Shown: positions 54,001 through 64,000 of the stretch, one piece after another
Layout: each line of letters begins with the position of its first letter
How positions within the stretch are numbered: the stretch's first letter is position 1
NCBI RefSeq assembly: GCF_932526225.1
Contig: NC_064043.1
Coordinates: 8,235,501 to 8,299,500 of the forward strand
DNA: 64,000 bases
Origin: Nematostella vectensis
Lineage: Eukaryota > Cnidaria > Anthozoa > Actiniaria > Edwardsiidae
Direction of reading: 5' to 3'
Notes under the pieces: generated by a model
Told to the model about the DNA's origin: nothing
Databases searched by the model: none
What the model saw: the letters and a program-made list of their open reading frames with translations, nothing else
Translations under genes and position numbers: made by a program

Positions 54001-57000
54001 CGCCTGGCGCTTTCGAAAAGTGGGGTCACTTTTCGCTCAAGAGTGCGATATTATTTACATTTAAAAACCGGCAAAACCCCGCGAAAACCCGTCGTATGAC
54101 AATAAAACTTGGTATGGTTTGTTTTCAAGTCCTAAACTACTGGTATATTGGTATAAACCAGAAAATTAGGAGTTTGATGCTACGGACACTTAATGCCGCC
54201 GTGATTAATGCCGTGACAGGCTAGAGTGCGGACGCGTTCTCCGCAGCTCAGTGTTTTTCTGCTTTTTTTTTTTTGCTTTCCTAAGCAACTGCGAGCTGCA
54301 GTTAGCTTATTTAATAGTATTAGTAAGTTTATATATATACAAAGTTAAATTATGGGAGATACTAAACAATCAAAAAAAGAACACGACGCTTTGAAAGCTA
54401 AGCTCAGTTACACAATCTTGTTAAGGAACACGAGGTCCTTCGAGCGAAGATGTCGGAAAAGCTTGACAGAGATCATTCGCCAACCAGTGATGATATGCAA
54501 AGCTTAAACATCACTTGCGACGGGCTTTTAGCGTGGAGGAAAGAGGTGGATGCAGCTTTAAACAGTTTTCAGGCCAAATTAGGGACATTGGTCGACAAAG
54601 TAGACTCTAAGGGCAAAGAAATAGATGGTGCCACCGCATACAGCTACCAATATAATCTCAAAATAACTGGAGTGCCCCAGATGTCGGACAAGGAGAATGC
54701 AGACCAAACGACGAGCTTGTGCCTTCACCTGTTCAGCAAAATTGGAGTCGAGATGGATGACTATGAGATAGACATCGCACATAGGATCCCTACACGAGTT
54801 CAACATGGCCGCCGAGGGCAGAAGAACAAGCCCATAATCTGCAAGTTTGTGAGGAGATCAGTACGGGAGAGGGTTCTGGCAGCAAGGAAAAACACTTCAG
54901 GTCTCAAATCGGAGGACTTTGGATTGCCCCCAGACGCAGTTCTTGGTCGTATATCAATACTCAGACACCTGCCGCCAAAACTACAGGAGCTCCTGGGCAA
55001 AGCCAAGGACTATCAAACTAAGCATGGCTTCAAGTTTTGCTGGGCCAAGAGCACGGCAGTCTTCCTCCGAAAAACCGAGAACTCGACGGTCCATCGGCTT
55101 GAATCTACAGAAGACTTAGATAATTTAAGTCTAAATGAACCAACTGTGGCCGAGGTCGAGGAGCAACAGCCATTACCTATAAATGACAGCTATGTAAAAT
55201 GAAATTTCAGTTAAACCTTATGTCTGCTGAATTAGGTGCTCAAAATTTTCCTTTGCCAGTACTAACTACTGTAAAATTTCTTACTACTGTACATACCATT
55301 ATGTGTTTATATCTAAATCGCCTCAATGCCTATGCGTGATAGAAACACTTTAAAAAGGAAATGAAGAGTACCTTACACGAACTCCCCTACTTTAGTTACC
55401 GGGGAGACTTTGCGTCTTTCCATGGCCGTTTCAATAATAGCCTTTTAAGTACAAAAAAATCTAAGCGAAATTTAGACAATCTACCGAGTCTCTATGACCT
55501 CGAGCTATTTAGTTTAAATGCCGATACAGACCAAAACATAAATAATTCCGATACCTCAACTTGTATACGAAGTAAATATTATTCACCCCATAGTTTCGAG
55601 AAAATGAAAAATAATTTAACTAAAGATGAATTAGATAATACATTTTCAGTTTTTCATAATAATGTCAGAAGCATAAGATCGAACCTAGAATATTTGGAAA
55701 CTCAAATACTCCATGAACTTGACCACCATTTTGATGTTATTGGAATAACCGAAACTAAAATTACAAATTCTAATTCTAATGTTGATCTACCAAAAATTCC
55801 AGGCTATAACTTTGAATACGTTCCGACGCCTCTTTCGGCTGGGGGTGTCGGATTGTTCATTGACGAGTCGCTTAGCTATGTTGTCTTAGAAAAAAAAACT
55901 TGATCCGCATTCCAAGCATTGTGGATTGAAATAAGCGTCCCGGGAAGGAAGAGCATTGTGTGCGGTATCTTTTATCGACAGCATAACTCGCCTGAAGCAT
56001 TTCAGTTATATTCTGACAGCGCGATTGAAACCTTTATTTCGTCTGGCAAAATGGTGTGTATTTTGGCAGATACCAATATCGATCTCCTCAAAAGTACTAG
56101 GTGTCAATATGCCCATAATTTTCTTTTGTCTCTCTTTAGCTGTTACCTCATTCCCACTATTGACAAGCCTACGCGAGTACACAAAAACTCCGCGACACTG
56201 ATCGATAACATTTTTGTTAACTCTCCCGAACAGGTCACGTGTAGTGGGAATATTGTCACAGATGTTAGCGACCACTTCTCACAGTTCTGCTTCTTTTCAT
56301 CGGCTAAGGCTAAACCAATAACCGAAAAGAGGAAAGTGCGCGATTTTCCAAATTTCTCAGAAGAGAAATTTACTTTTAATTCCCCTTACAAAGGGGATAA
56401 GAACCTCAATAAAGATAAAAAATAGGCTATATCACGCCTCTGGAAATACAAGTACATATAAATACTATCGTAATAAATTAAATGCTCTAATTCGATCTAG
56501 TAAAAAAGAATATTATTTTAGCTATTTTGAAAATAATATTTCAAATATGAAAAAAACTTGGGAGGGGATAAACTCCCTATTGCAACGGAGGACTAAATCA
56601 TCTAAATACGTTAATGCCATTAATGACCTAAATAATAATAAAATAACTAAGGACCCCCTGCGCGTATCCAACATTTTAAACAATCATTTTGTTTCCGTAG
56701 GTCGCAGATTAGCCAACAAACTGCCCCCATCTCAACATAATTTTAGGAATTACCTTGCCACGTCAAATTCCCACCCGTCTTCGTTTTTGTTCCGATCAGT
56801 TACCGCCGCAGAGGTACAGCTTGAAATAATGTCAATCCCCAACCATAAGGCATGTGGACTTTACTCATGTCCTACCCAGCTTTTGAAATGTGTGAGTCAT
56901 ATCATTAGTCACCCTCTAGCTTTACTTCTTAATATGTCTGTTGCCCAGGGAACTTACCCTGATAAACTAAAGATGTCCAGTCTTCAAGGCAGATGATGAA

Positions 57001-59155
57001 CTCGACCCAAACAATTACAGGCCCATATCACTTTTATCCAACCTTAACAGGATTTATGAAAAACTGGTATACACCAAAATGGTCTCCTTTATTGAGGATA
57101 ATGGGTTGTTATACAAGGCTCAATATGGTTTTCGAAAGTCCCATTCAACACAACATGCAACATTAGACATAATTAACACGATTCAAAGAAACATGGACAA
57201 CCGCTTTTACTCTTGTGGTATCTTCCTGGATTTGAAAAAAGCTTTCGATACGGTTGACAATGACATCCTTTTAGAAAAATTAAATTTTAATGGTTTCAGG
57301 GGTGTCATAAATGATTGGTTTTCCTCATACTTAACAAACAGACAACTGAAATAAAAAATTGCATATCTGAGAAATCCTCCATTACTTGCGGAGTTCCACA
57401 GAGCTCGATCCTTGGACCGCTATTGTTTCTGATTTACATGAATGACATGCAGTACTCCTCAGATAAACTAAATTTCTTTCTTTTTGCTGATGACACGAAT
57501 ATCCTGTATGCCGATAAAAGTGGCTAATCAATAGAAACTACTGTTAATAATGAGCTGTTTAAAGTCTATAATTGGCTTACGGCAAATAAATTAACGCTAA
57601 ATATAAAGAAATCAAATTTCGTCATTTTCCATCCATACCAAAAAACTCTAGCTTGTCATCCTAAAATACTAATTTATGATAATGATAGAAAAAAAAAACT
57701 GTCAGTCTTGAGTGTAAAGAGTACGTCAAGTACCTTGGGGTACTAATTGATTAAAATCTCACCTTCAAATACCACATTGAGCATATTACAACAAAGATAA
57801 GCAGAACTGTGGGATTGATAGCTAAACTGCGACATTTTGTCCCAACCAAAACCCTACTTCATATCTACCAGTCCTTAATCTTGCCCCACATTTCGTACGT
57901 AGTGACCGTGTGGGGTCATGCCAGTAAGTGTTACTTGAACAAAATTCTATACTTACAAAAACGTGCTCTGCGCTTTATGGTTTTTGCTAAAAAAAGTGAT
58001 CATGCGGTCCCCTTTTTCGCTAGAACTAATATTTTACCCATACAGTCGTTATATTTTGAACCGGTGTGCCATCTTATGTATGATATCCGAAATGGAACCG
58101 CCCCACCCAATATTCTAAACCTTTTCACGGATACCAAAAGCGTTCATTCTTACAATACACGATCATCAACCTCTATAATAAATTCTACATACAAAAATCT
58201 AGACTTGAAATCCAGCGAAATTGTTTTTCAAGAGTAGGCGCAAGGGTGTGGAATGAGCTGCCACAGTCATTGAGAGAGTCCTCCAAAAAACAGTTTAAAA
58301 CAAAACTGCGTTCAGCCCTTGTTGATATCCTTATTAAATATGATGACTATATTGATGTCTGCCAAATTAGCACAGCTTTGAAAAATCACAATTTATTGGC
58401 ATCATAAACTCACATACTTATGTTTGCTTTGTTTTTCCCCTTTTTTATCATCAGATAAATAATGCTGTTAATGCTCTTTTTTCTCTAAGACCAGAAGTGT
58501 TTATTTAAATTTTCATTTTTCTCCCAAAATTTTTCAAATTTTCAAATTTTCATAATATACTAGTTCTCACTTAACTTTGCTTATACAATTATATTTAATA
58601 TTTATGTAAATAAGTAAGTGACTGATCCGTCTCGATTAGCTCGTCTATTTGCGGATCAGTCACACCTACTACAAATAACAATTTGATACAATAAAAAAAG
58701 TCTAAAAGTCTAAGTCTAGAAAGTCTAAGTATATTTTTACGCCTATTGGGGGATAATTATGTGATTTTCCTTAAATTAAGTGAACAGCAAGGCCATATAC
58801 CAACTCCGTTAACCCAAAAAATGTGCTGTGTGTGCGTTTCAGTAGTTTAACAATGTGCAATTAAAATTTCAGCTGTGCGACTGCAAATTGGTCGCACACG
58901 TGCGCCTATAAAAATGACGAACTTTGGTTCCTGGAGGGCATAGAGGAGGTAACAAGAGCATGGAGGAGGCAAGAGATAACATACCAGTGAGGAACTCCAA
59001 GCCCGAGTTCTTCAATAGGAGATAACATACCAGTGAGGAGGTCGATTCGTTGTCCTCATCTTCGGTCACGGAACTTGTCTTGGTAGAGGCGGAGTCTTCA
59101 TTTGTTATCGACACAGACTGTTGACTTTCAGACAACTCCGACCTTTCTTGAACCT
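48916..59155 (-). CDS. C-terminal part of a Q-rich coiled-coil transcription factor, CLOCK-like candidate
   Basis: Exons in gene order: 59155-59031, 52586-52051, 51502-50200, 49851-49656, 49130-48916 (stop). Phases agree and give about 790 residues. The second exon encodes a coiled coil with QLYKKHAFLETAIVKQRQQL then QDIQQQML, close in spacing to the coiled coil after the PAS domains of CLOCK ([20 protein letters not shown] as I recall it). Next come long mixed CAG/CAA glutamine tracts (about 51065-51420) and Ser/Pro/Gln-rich sequence. The end is acidic and hydrophobic (ELNDADEQVLNMLLAE), like an activation domain. No bHLH or PAS domain is in the window; they would lie off the right edge if this is CLOCK. 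Gene structure is fairly sure, identity is not. A LINE occupies the 6.4-kb intron. Confidence 0.6.
53297..53818. mobile_element. Probable MITE containing a 39-bp minisatellite
   Basis: TAGGGG ends with inner TGATTGG motifs occur in inverse orientation at both sides. From about 53592 to 53800 a 39-base unit (CAGCCTTTGGCCCCATGGTC, then TATTGAATCATAGTCCAAT) repeats about five times. The minisatellite is certain, the MITE boundary is not. It lies in an intron of the Q-rich gene. Confidence 0.6.
54450..55202 (+). CDS. LINE ORF1 protein (RNA-binding type)
   Basis: Intact 250-residue frame. An N-terminal helix (LLAWRKEVDAALNSFQAKL) could be a coiled coil. The middle YNLKITGVPQ ... IDIAHRIP ... KPIICKFVRRSVRERVLAARK matches the RRM-like ORF1 proteins of L1/CR1-type elements, which bind element RNA. 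ATG chosen because the frame is closed upstream. ORF2 starts about 160 bases later. Confidence 0.75.
   Translation: MSEKLDRDHSPTSDDMQSLNITCDGLLAWRKEVDAALNSFQAKLGTLVDKVDSKGKEIDGATAYSYQYNLKITGVPQMSDKENADQTTSLCLHLFSKIGVEMDDYEIDIAHRIPTRVQHGRRGQKNKPIICKFVRRSVRERVLAARKNTSGLKSEDFGLPPDAVLGRISILRHLPPKLQELLGKAKDYQTKHGFKFCWAKSTAVFLRKTENSTVHRLESTEDLDNLSLNEPTVAEVEEQQPLPINDSYVK
55361..58410 (+). pseudogene. LINE ORF2 (endonuclease + reverse transcriptase), broken
   Basis: An APE-like endonuclease is seen in two frames: FHNNVRSIRSN and GITETKI in the first, then LADTNID and TDVSDHFSQF in the next. The reverse transcriptase follows with NNYRPISLLS, YGFRKSHSTQHA, DLKKAFDTVDN, GVPQSSILGPLLF and the catalytic FADD. 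The frame is interrupted near 55903, 56425, 56996, 57354, 57527, 57690 and 58237 by stops or shifts, so no full protein can be made. Confidence 0.85.
58618..58663 (+). other. Perfect 12-bp hairpin near the LINE 3' end
   Basis: GTGACTGATCCG (58618-58629) pairs exactly with CGGATCAGTCAC (58652-58663) across a 22-base loop. Some LINEs use a 3' stem-loop for template recognition by reverse transcriptase; that role here is inference from position. Confidence 0.8.
58975..59040 (-). repeat. Duplicated splice donor of exon 59155-59031
   Basis: GATAACATACCAGTGAGGA occurs twice, 46 bases apart (plus strand). Read on the minus strand, each copy holds TCCTCACTG|GTATGTTATC, the exon end and donor. The copy nearer the exon is taken as the real site. 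Confidence 0.75.
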
Positions 59156-59429
59156 CTGTAGACGACCAAATGCGACATATTCAACTACAAAATAATCTCT
59201 AATAACCCTCGAAATAACGACCACAAAGGCAAGAGACGAAGTAATACTATTGTCGTTCGCCCAAGCGAACTCGCATGGTAACACGTGATTGACGTGTCGC
59301 GTAGCTTAACTGATTTGTTCGCGTGTTGCGTGGCATGAGTTGCTCTGTCCGAGCCGAGTGTTACGCGACTTGCCTAAATCCGACGCGTGTTACGTGACTT
59401 CCGTATTAATACGCGTTGCGTGACTTACG

Positions 59430-59723
59430 TCATACGTGTCGCGCGATTATCCGTGCGTTGCGTGACTTACGTGATTTGTCCGTGTCGACGTAGGGCGTGA
59501 CCTCTAGCGTTAGAGGCACCGATAGGTTGTGGCTATTATCGTTCGCCCAAGCGGTCATCAACATAAGGTTCGACTCTTGTGGATCCTTGAACGTGGCGGA
59601 GCCTGCTTGTGCCGGAGGAACGCCGAGATCGGTGGGCTGTTCAAAGGGCCTAGGAGGGACTTGTCTGTTTTTTAGGCCTTCAATGCCTTCTTCAGAACTT
59701 AAAGACAAATTAGCACGTTTCAC
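59430..59723 (-). other. Open segment, possible exon, unknown
   Basis: Minus-strand frame with SSEEGIEGLKNRQVPPRPFE and a GTAAGT donor-like site after DTDKS, in a phase that fits the exon at 59155. The acceptor would be TTTAAG near 59697. No domain recognised, and surrounding DNA is repetitive (ACGTGACTT motifs), so this could be chance. Confidence 0.2.
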
Positions 59724-60360
59724 ATGGCTGCTCTACCTTCTCGGTTTCAGTAAAAACCCGCGTGGAAGAACTAAGATAGGTTCTTATATCTTGTGGACAA
59801 TTTAGGACAACTTAGGCAAAGTAGGTCTTATTAATTTCTTCTTTTAGGCTCGGACTGACACTGCGCGCGTTGCGTCACGGTTGCAGCCATTTATTGCATT
59901 GCAAAATTCAATACGTTTGTACGCAAAAGGCCAGTACCCCATCCCGGGTCCCGACTTGTTAGGTGACGTCATTTTCGGTCCGTCTCACCTGACGACTTGA
60001 TTCGTGCTACAGAAGAACTCGGGCTTGGAGTTCCAGTGATTGTACGAGACGTAGCTGCGACTCTTCAACCAAATCCACTGGTTATCCTTACAGCGCATGC
60101 GGTACGGACCAGACTTGGACTCGCCATACTCCAACACTACAAGCAAAAAATCGCACGATGATCAACTACCATACAGCAACACAGCACGCAAACGGGGACA
60201 TTTAGCACAACGGTCTATAACTTCCAACAGCACTTCAAGCAAGAAAACAAATGAGATAATTCAGCAAAAAGATCTGCAGCCTTAGGACGTTGACAACTAC
60301 CCTGGGTACCAGAGGCTCCGAGCTTCGCGGCGACAACGATTTGAGCGAAGCGAAACTAAC

Positions 60361-60716
60361 ACACTACAAGTACGTAAACAACGGAATAATCAGCATAATA
60401 AAACCATACCTCAACACTGCTACAAGTACGTAAACAACGGAATTGTCAGCACAATAAAACCATACCCCAACACACTACGAGTACGTAAACAACGAAATAA
60501 CCAGCACAATAAAACCATACCCCAGCACACTACAAGTACGTAAACAACGGAATAGTCAGCACAATAAAACCATACCCCAACACACTACAAGTACGTAAGC
60601 AACGGGATAATCAGCACAATAAAACCATACCCCAGCACTGCTACAAGTACGTAAACAACGGGATAATCAGCATAATAAAACCATACCCCAACATACTACA
60701 AGTACGTAAACAACGG
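60361..60716 (+). repeat. About 58-bp minisatellite, 7 copies
   Basis: The unit contains TACAAGTACGTAAACAACGG and CAGCACAATAAAACCATACC. Copies vary in length near the CACTGC/CACACTAC junction. No relation to a neighbouring exon was seen. Confidence 0.9.
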
Positions 60717-60839
60717 ACATTTTAGCATATTCCAATATTTCACGGGTATATTTAGCACACGGAGGTGTTTTTTTTTTGGCACGCCTTAAAGGATTCATAG
60801 TACCACGCTCATGAAATTGAATCGTGCTCGGAAGCAAAA

Positions 60840-61210
60840 TTTTGCCGAGCAGTAACCTGACAAAGGTTGTTGTTCTCTAGCGTGACGTGGTTGTGTCCTT
60901 GAAATTATGCCGTTACGTAACGTGACAAAGCTTGTTGTGCTCCAGCGTGACGTGGTTGTGTCCTTGAATTTATGCCGTTACGTAACGTGACAAAGTAAGT
61001 CTTGCTCTAGCGTGATATGACTGTGATCGCGGAATCATGCCGCGTACAAAGCGTGACTAGGCGTTTGTCAAGTCTTTCCTTACTCTCGCGTGACATGGCC
61101 GTTACGGAACGGGCAAAAGCTAGTCCTGCTCTAGCGTTACGTGGACGTGACCGTGACAAAGCTCGTGTTTCTCTGGCGTTCGTCAAGATTTTCCTTGCTC
61201 TAGCGTGACA
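60840..61210 (+). repeat. Decaying CGTGAC-rich repeats, about 65 bp period
   Basis: CTCTAGCGTGACGTGGTTGT and GCCGTTACGTAACGTGACAA recur with growing divergence left to right. The region is CpG-rich relative to its surroundings. No gene signal. Confidence 0.75.
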
Positions 61211-61289
61211 GTCTCAACGGTGAAATTTTGCCGTGTTCTCACATACCATGTTGGCAAGTGCGAAGCATCTGTGATACGCGAAGTCTTAC

Positions 61290-61455
61290 CGTTACTAATC
61301 GAGAAATGTTCGTGATGAAAGCCCGACGTGCCGTTTACGTGGTAGTGATCTTCAAATGATTCGATACAATTTTCATTTGTCATCTCAATGCATAAAACGA
61401 AACAACTCGATGCAAAGACCGCATATGAGGGCAAACGCCAAGGATATGGTTTCAT
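61290..61455 (-). other. Candidate first exon 1 (secreted-type start)
   Basis: ATG at 61455 opens a frame with a hydrophobic stretch (YAVFASSCFVLCIEM) resembling a signal peptide and ends at AACG|GTAAGA, a good donor in phase 1. The frame also extends upstream to 61512 without a stop. No family recognised. It could be an upstream exon of the Q-rich gene or of another gene. Confidence 0.25.
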
Positions 61456-61737
61456 GCCGATGACCTCCAAATGACTCAACAGGCCTTTCCATCGTTTTGA
61501 AAATTTACCCACTCACTCAAAACCCACTTTGTATCTCGCACTGCTGGGAAAGTCGCGTGCCGGTAAGTGGTCTCGTGACGTATCTACCTCCACACCGCCC
61601 CCTTTGGCTTAACCGGTAAAATTCGCACCTTTGCTCGGAGAAATTACAAAAAAAGGGAGGGATCGAATGCACCTCCGTGCACGGTCAAGGATATAAGCAC
61701 CTAATGCTCAGATAACAAGGAGCAGCAAAGACCATAC

Positions 61738-61969
61738 CGTTATCGTTATTCTCATCTTTGAGGACTGGCCTTTCGTCTAAGCCGCTTTCGTTGCCTGGTG
61801 GAAGGACGAACGTCGCGGGATGCTCACCGAAAATATAAATACCATTGAAGTTGTTTTTATCTGAACGGTAACTCGCGCAATCATTTCCACTGCCTATTAA
61901 CTCCGTGTTGAGTGAACGGCGAGCCATGCCGCACGCACGTGCTAGTTCCCACTCATTCGAAATTAGCAT
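61738..61969 (-). other. Candidate first exon 2
   Basis: ATG at 61969 opens a 77-codon frame ending at AACG|GTATGG, the same phase and same last bases as the candidate at 61290. The sequence is hydrophilic (SDKNNFNGIYIFGEHP). No family recognised. Confidence 0.2.
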
Positions 61970-62749
61970 ACTGAGATAAACGTTACGTAACCAAAAGGAT
62001 GAGTAAAAAATACCCCACGCTACTGGCGTGATTGGCTACTTACGTTTGATTGGCTCAATGTCATAGATTGGTATGTCGTGTGTCTCGGATTTCGCTCTGA
62101 CGCACCAAAAGCCGTCTAATTGTATTTGCCCGGATTTGAACACCTCTGTTGTAATTAGGTCAACGAGGGAAATTCCTTCTCGAAACACAAAGGCAGCAAT
62201 CAGATCTTACGAGAGATTAACGTAAAATGCGCAACTCATTAGATTACAACTTTTTAATTAATCAGTTGTTGTTTCGCGGATATCTTAAGCACATATCCAA
62301 GCTCCGAGATCGGAATTAAAATAAAAAACGGTGTTTTTTATTAAAGTAAATCAAATAGAGGAGGGCAAAATTTAAATTGTCTTTTTATGAGCAAATCGTT
62401 AAAATGAATTCGTATCCGCACCGACAGGTAATAAGTAAAATAATAAACAAATATAGTTCTTGCTCTTAATTATTTTTTTTATATAGAATTGCTAGAAGCG
62501 CAGAAAAATAAATTTTCCAGTTTCTGGTAGTCAATATGAATATGGTAGAATGAGTGGGAAAAACAATGGGCGCCAGGCGACAATAGGCGATAGGCGACAC
62601 GTGATTCAGCGGCAACGCTATGTGAACAGTGCTTTAACACCACAACATAATCAGACGAAGACGGCGACACCAAAGCTTTCAGGCCATACACCATATTATT
62701 TCTTAGCAAACCTCACTTGTGCCTTTCACTAGGAAACCTCACTTCCCTT
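61970..62749. other. Non-coding stretch
   Basis: AT-rich, no conserved coding sequence or repeat family seen. Short open frames here lack any recognisable motif. Confidence 0.4.
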
Positions 62750-63215
62750 ACTACGTATCGAGAAAAGGGCGCTATCTATAATTTTGCCCCGTACGAGCTA
62801 CGATGGTGCTTGTGATTTGTTGGGCATAACACCATTAGAAGTGCACCACGGCCTAATTTGCAGCAAGCTCTTCGACGAAATAGTTTCTGATCCGAATCAT
62901 AAACTAAAGAGCTTGCTGCCTCCATCAAACGTTTCAAGCCATAACCTTAGGAAAAAACGGCCCTTTGTCTTGCCCCGCCTTAAAACAAACAAAGCCATGA
63001 ATTCTTTTACATTCTCGATAGCCAACAAATCTTAAATGGAGAGTATATATGGTTTTTATGGATTATGATTAATTTTATATAGGATGAACTTTATCACGTT
63101 TTTAAATTTTTATATTTTATATTTATTACTGTATATAGTTAAATTTATTATAGTTGTAATATAGTATATATTGTTTTGTAAATGCCTAATTCAGCCTAAG
63201 GGCTGCTACGCAATT
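62750..63215 (+). mobile_element. 5'-truncated LINE, terminal fragment
   Basis: The frame to 63035 reads GITPLEVHHGLICSKLFDEI, then DPNHKLKSLLPPSN and FVLPRLKTNKAMNSFTFSIA, the standard end of CR1/Jockey-type ORF2 proteins. The 3' UTR closes with an inverted pair CAGCC/GGCTG at about 63193-63206. It is a different subfamily from the 54-58 kb element. Confidence 0.8.
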
Positions 63216-63302
63216 TTTCCCTAACAAACTATCTAAAATATCTACGGCACTTAAATTACACCACTGCAACTATTACAGTTTCAATCCCGTTTTCTCGTCA
63301 TC

Positions 63303-64000
63303 CCTGCAGTCACTAACATCAACGTCACTTTCATTTCTATGTCAGCCCTGTTATCCACAATTTGCCTATCTTGTCACCCCTGCAGTCACTAACATCAACG
63401 TTACTTTCATTTCTATGTCAGCCCTGTTTTCCACAATTTGCCTCTCGTTACCCCTGCAGTCACTAACGTCAACGTCACTTTCATTTCTATGTCAGCCCTA
63501 TTATCCACAATTTGCCTCTCTTGTCACCCCTGCAGTCACTAACATCAACGTTACTCTCATTTCTATGTCAGCCCTGTTATCCACAATTTGCCTCTCTTGT
63601 CACCCCCTGCAGTCACTAACATCAACGTTACTCTCATTTCTATGTCAGCCCTGTTATCCACAATTTGCCTATCTTGTTACCCCTGCAGTCACTAACATCA
63701 ACGTTACTCTCATTTCTATGTCAGCCCTGTTATCCACAATTTGCCTCTTTTGTTACCCCCTGCAGTCACTAACATCAACGTTACTCTCATTTCTATGTCA
63801 GCCCTGTTTTCCACAATTTGCCTATCTTGTTACCCCTGCAGTCACTAACGTCAACGTTACTCTCATTTCTATGTCAGCCCTGTTATCCACAATTTGCCTC
63901 TTTTGTTACCCCCTGCAGTCACTAACATCAACGTTACTCTCATTTCTATGTCAGCCCTGTTTTCCACAATTTGCCTATCTTGTTACCCCTGCAGTCACTA
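63303..64000 (+). repeat. About 76-bp satellite, 9 copies, runs off the window
   Basis: The unit has CCTGCAGTCACTAACATCAA, CTCATTTCTATGTCAGCCCT and TCCACAATTTGCCT. Copies show paired variants (TTATCC/TTTTCC and TCTCTTGTCACC/TATCTTGTTACC) that alternate toward the right, suggesting dimers. The full size is unknown. Confidence 0.92.

Larger units (their letters stand above)
54350..58735 (+). mobile_element. CR1/Jockey-like non-LTR retrotransposon, degenerate
   Basis: Nearly full-length LINE: a 5' UTR of uncertain start, ORF1 (54450-55202), a broken ORF2 (about 55361-58410) and a 3' UTR ending in short AGTCTAA repeats (58699-58731) after a hairpin. It is in the intron of the Q-rich gene, inserted in the opposite direction to that gene. 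Frame breaks make it immobile on its own. Clade assignment is by motif style only. Confidence 0.85.

Noticed and set aside
59220-59480. Repeated ACGTGACTT motifs as a promoter array
   Set aside because: Spacing is irregular and copies decay; could equally be an old minisatellite, so not called regulatory.

Overview
This window looks like nuclear DNA of an early-branching animal. The genes are spliced with GT-AG introns and animal-specific (sarcoglycan, receptor tyrosine kinase, FAM47E, PHKA), intergenic DNA is AT-rich, and introns hold many short foldback elements, minisatellites and CR1/Jockey-like LINE pieces. An anthozoan cnidarian such as a sea anemone fits best, but that is inference from gene content and style; no species marker is visible. 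All exon joins were read by eye from splice sites and reading-frame phase.

Layout, left to right. (1) 803-23445, + strand: the last 25 exons (865 residues) of a phosphorylase kinase alpha regulatory subunit (PHKA), whose 5' part lies off the left edge. (2) 25742-28026, +: a complete five-exon gamma/delta-type sarcoglycan (285 aa). (3) 30062-37935, -: a complete seven-exon receptor tyrosine kinase with an LRR + EGF + FN3-like ectodomain (about 1079 aa). (4) 40189-45579, +: a complete nine-exon FAM47E-like gene (443 aa), head to head with the kinase. (5) 46289-47833, +: an intronless mitochondrial-type cytochrome P450 (514 aa) with changed active-site residues. (6) 48916-59155, -: the 3' part of a glutamine-rich coiled-coil protein whose coiled coil resembles CLOCK; a degenerate LINE (about 54350-58735) sits in one of its introns. 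(7) 59200-64000: repeat-rich DNA with a second LINE tail, candidate exons of unknown identity, and a 76-bp satellite that runs off the right edge.

The most striking feature is in PHKA. At least six introns contain tandem repeats whose unit copies a neighbouring exon-intron boundary or exon of the same gene. The largest is about 57 copies of a 33-bp unit holding the last exon bases and the 5' splice site of the penultimate exon. Others copy donors near 3.3 and 13.1 kb, acceptors near 4.1, 15.6-16.1 and 19.9 kb, and an exon interior at 14.6-15.0 kb. Smaller cases lie at a donor of the CLOCK-like gene and at the stop-codon region of the kinase gene. This points to a process that repeatedly amplifies splice-site DNA and leaves many decoy sites.

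The six genes share no obvious pathway. PHKA (glycogen breakdown) and sarcoglycan (membrane complex of contractile cells) are both muscle-related in vertebrates, but adjacency alone is not evidence of co-regulation.
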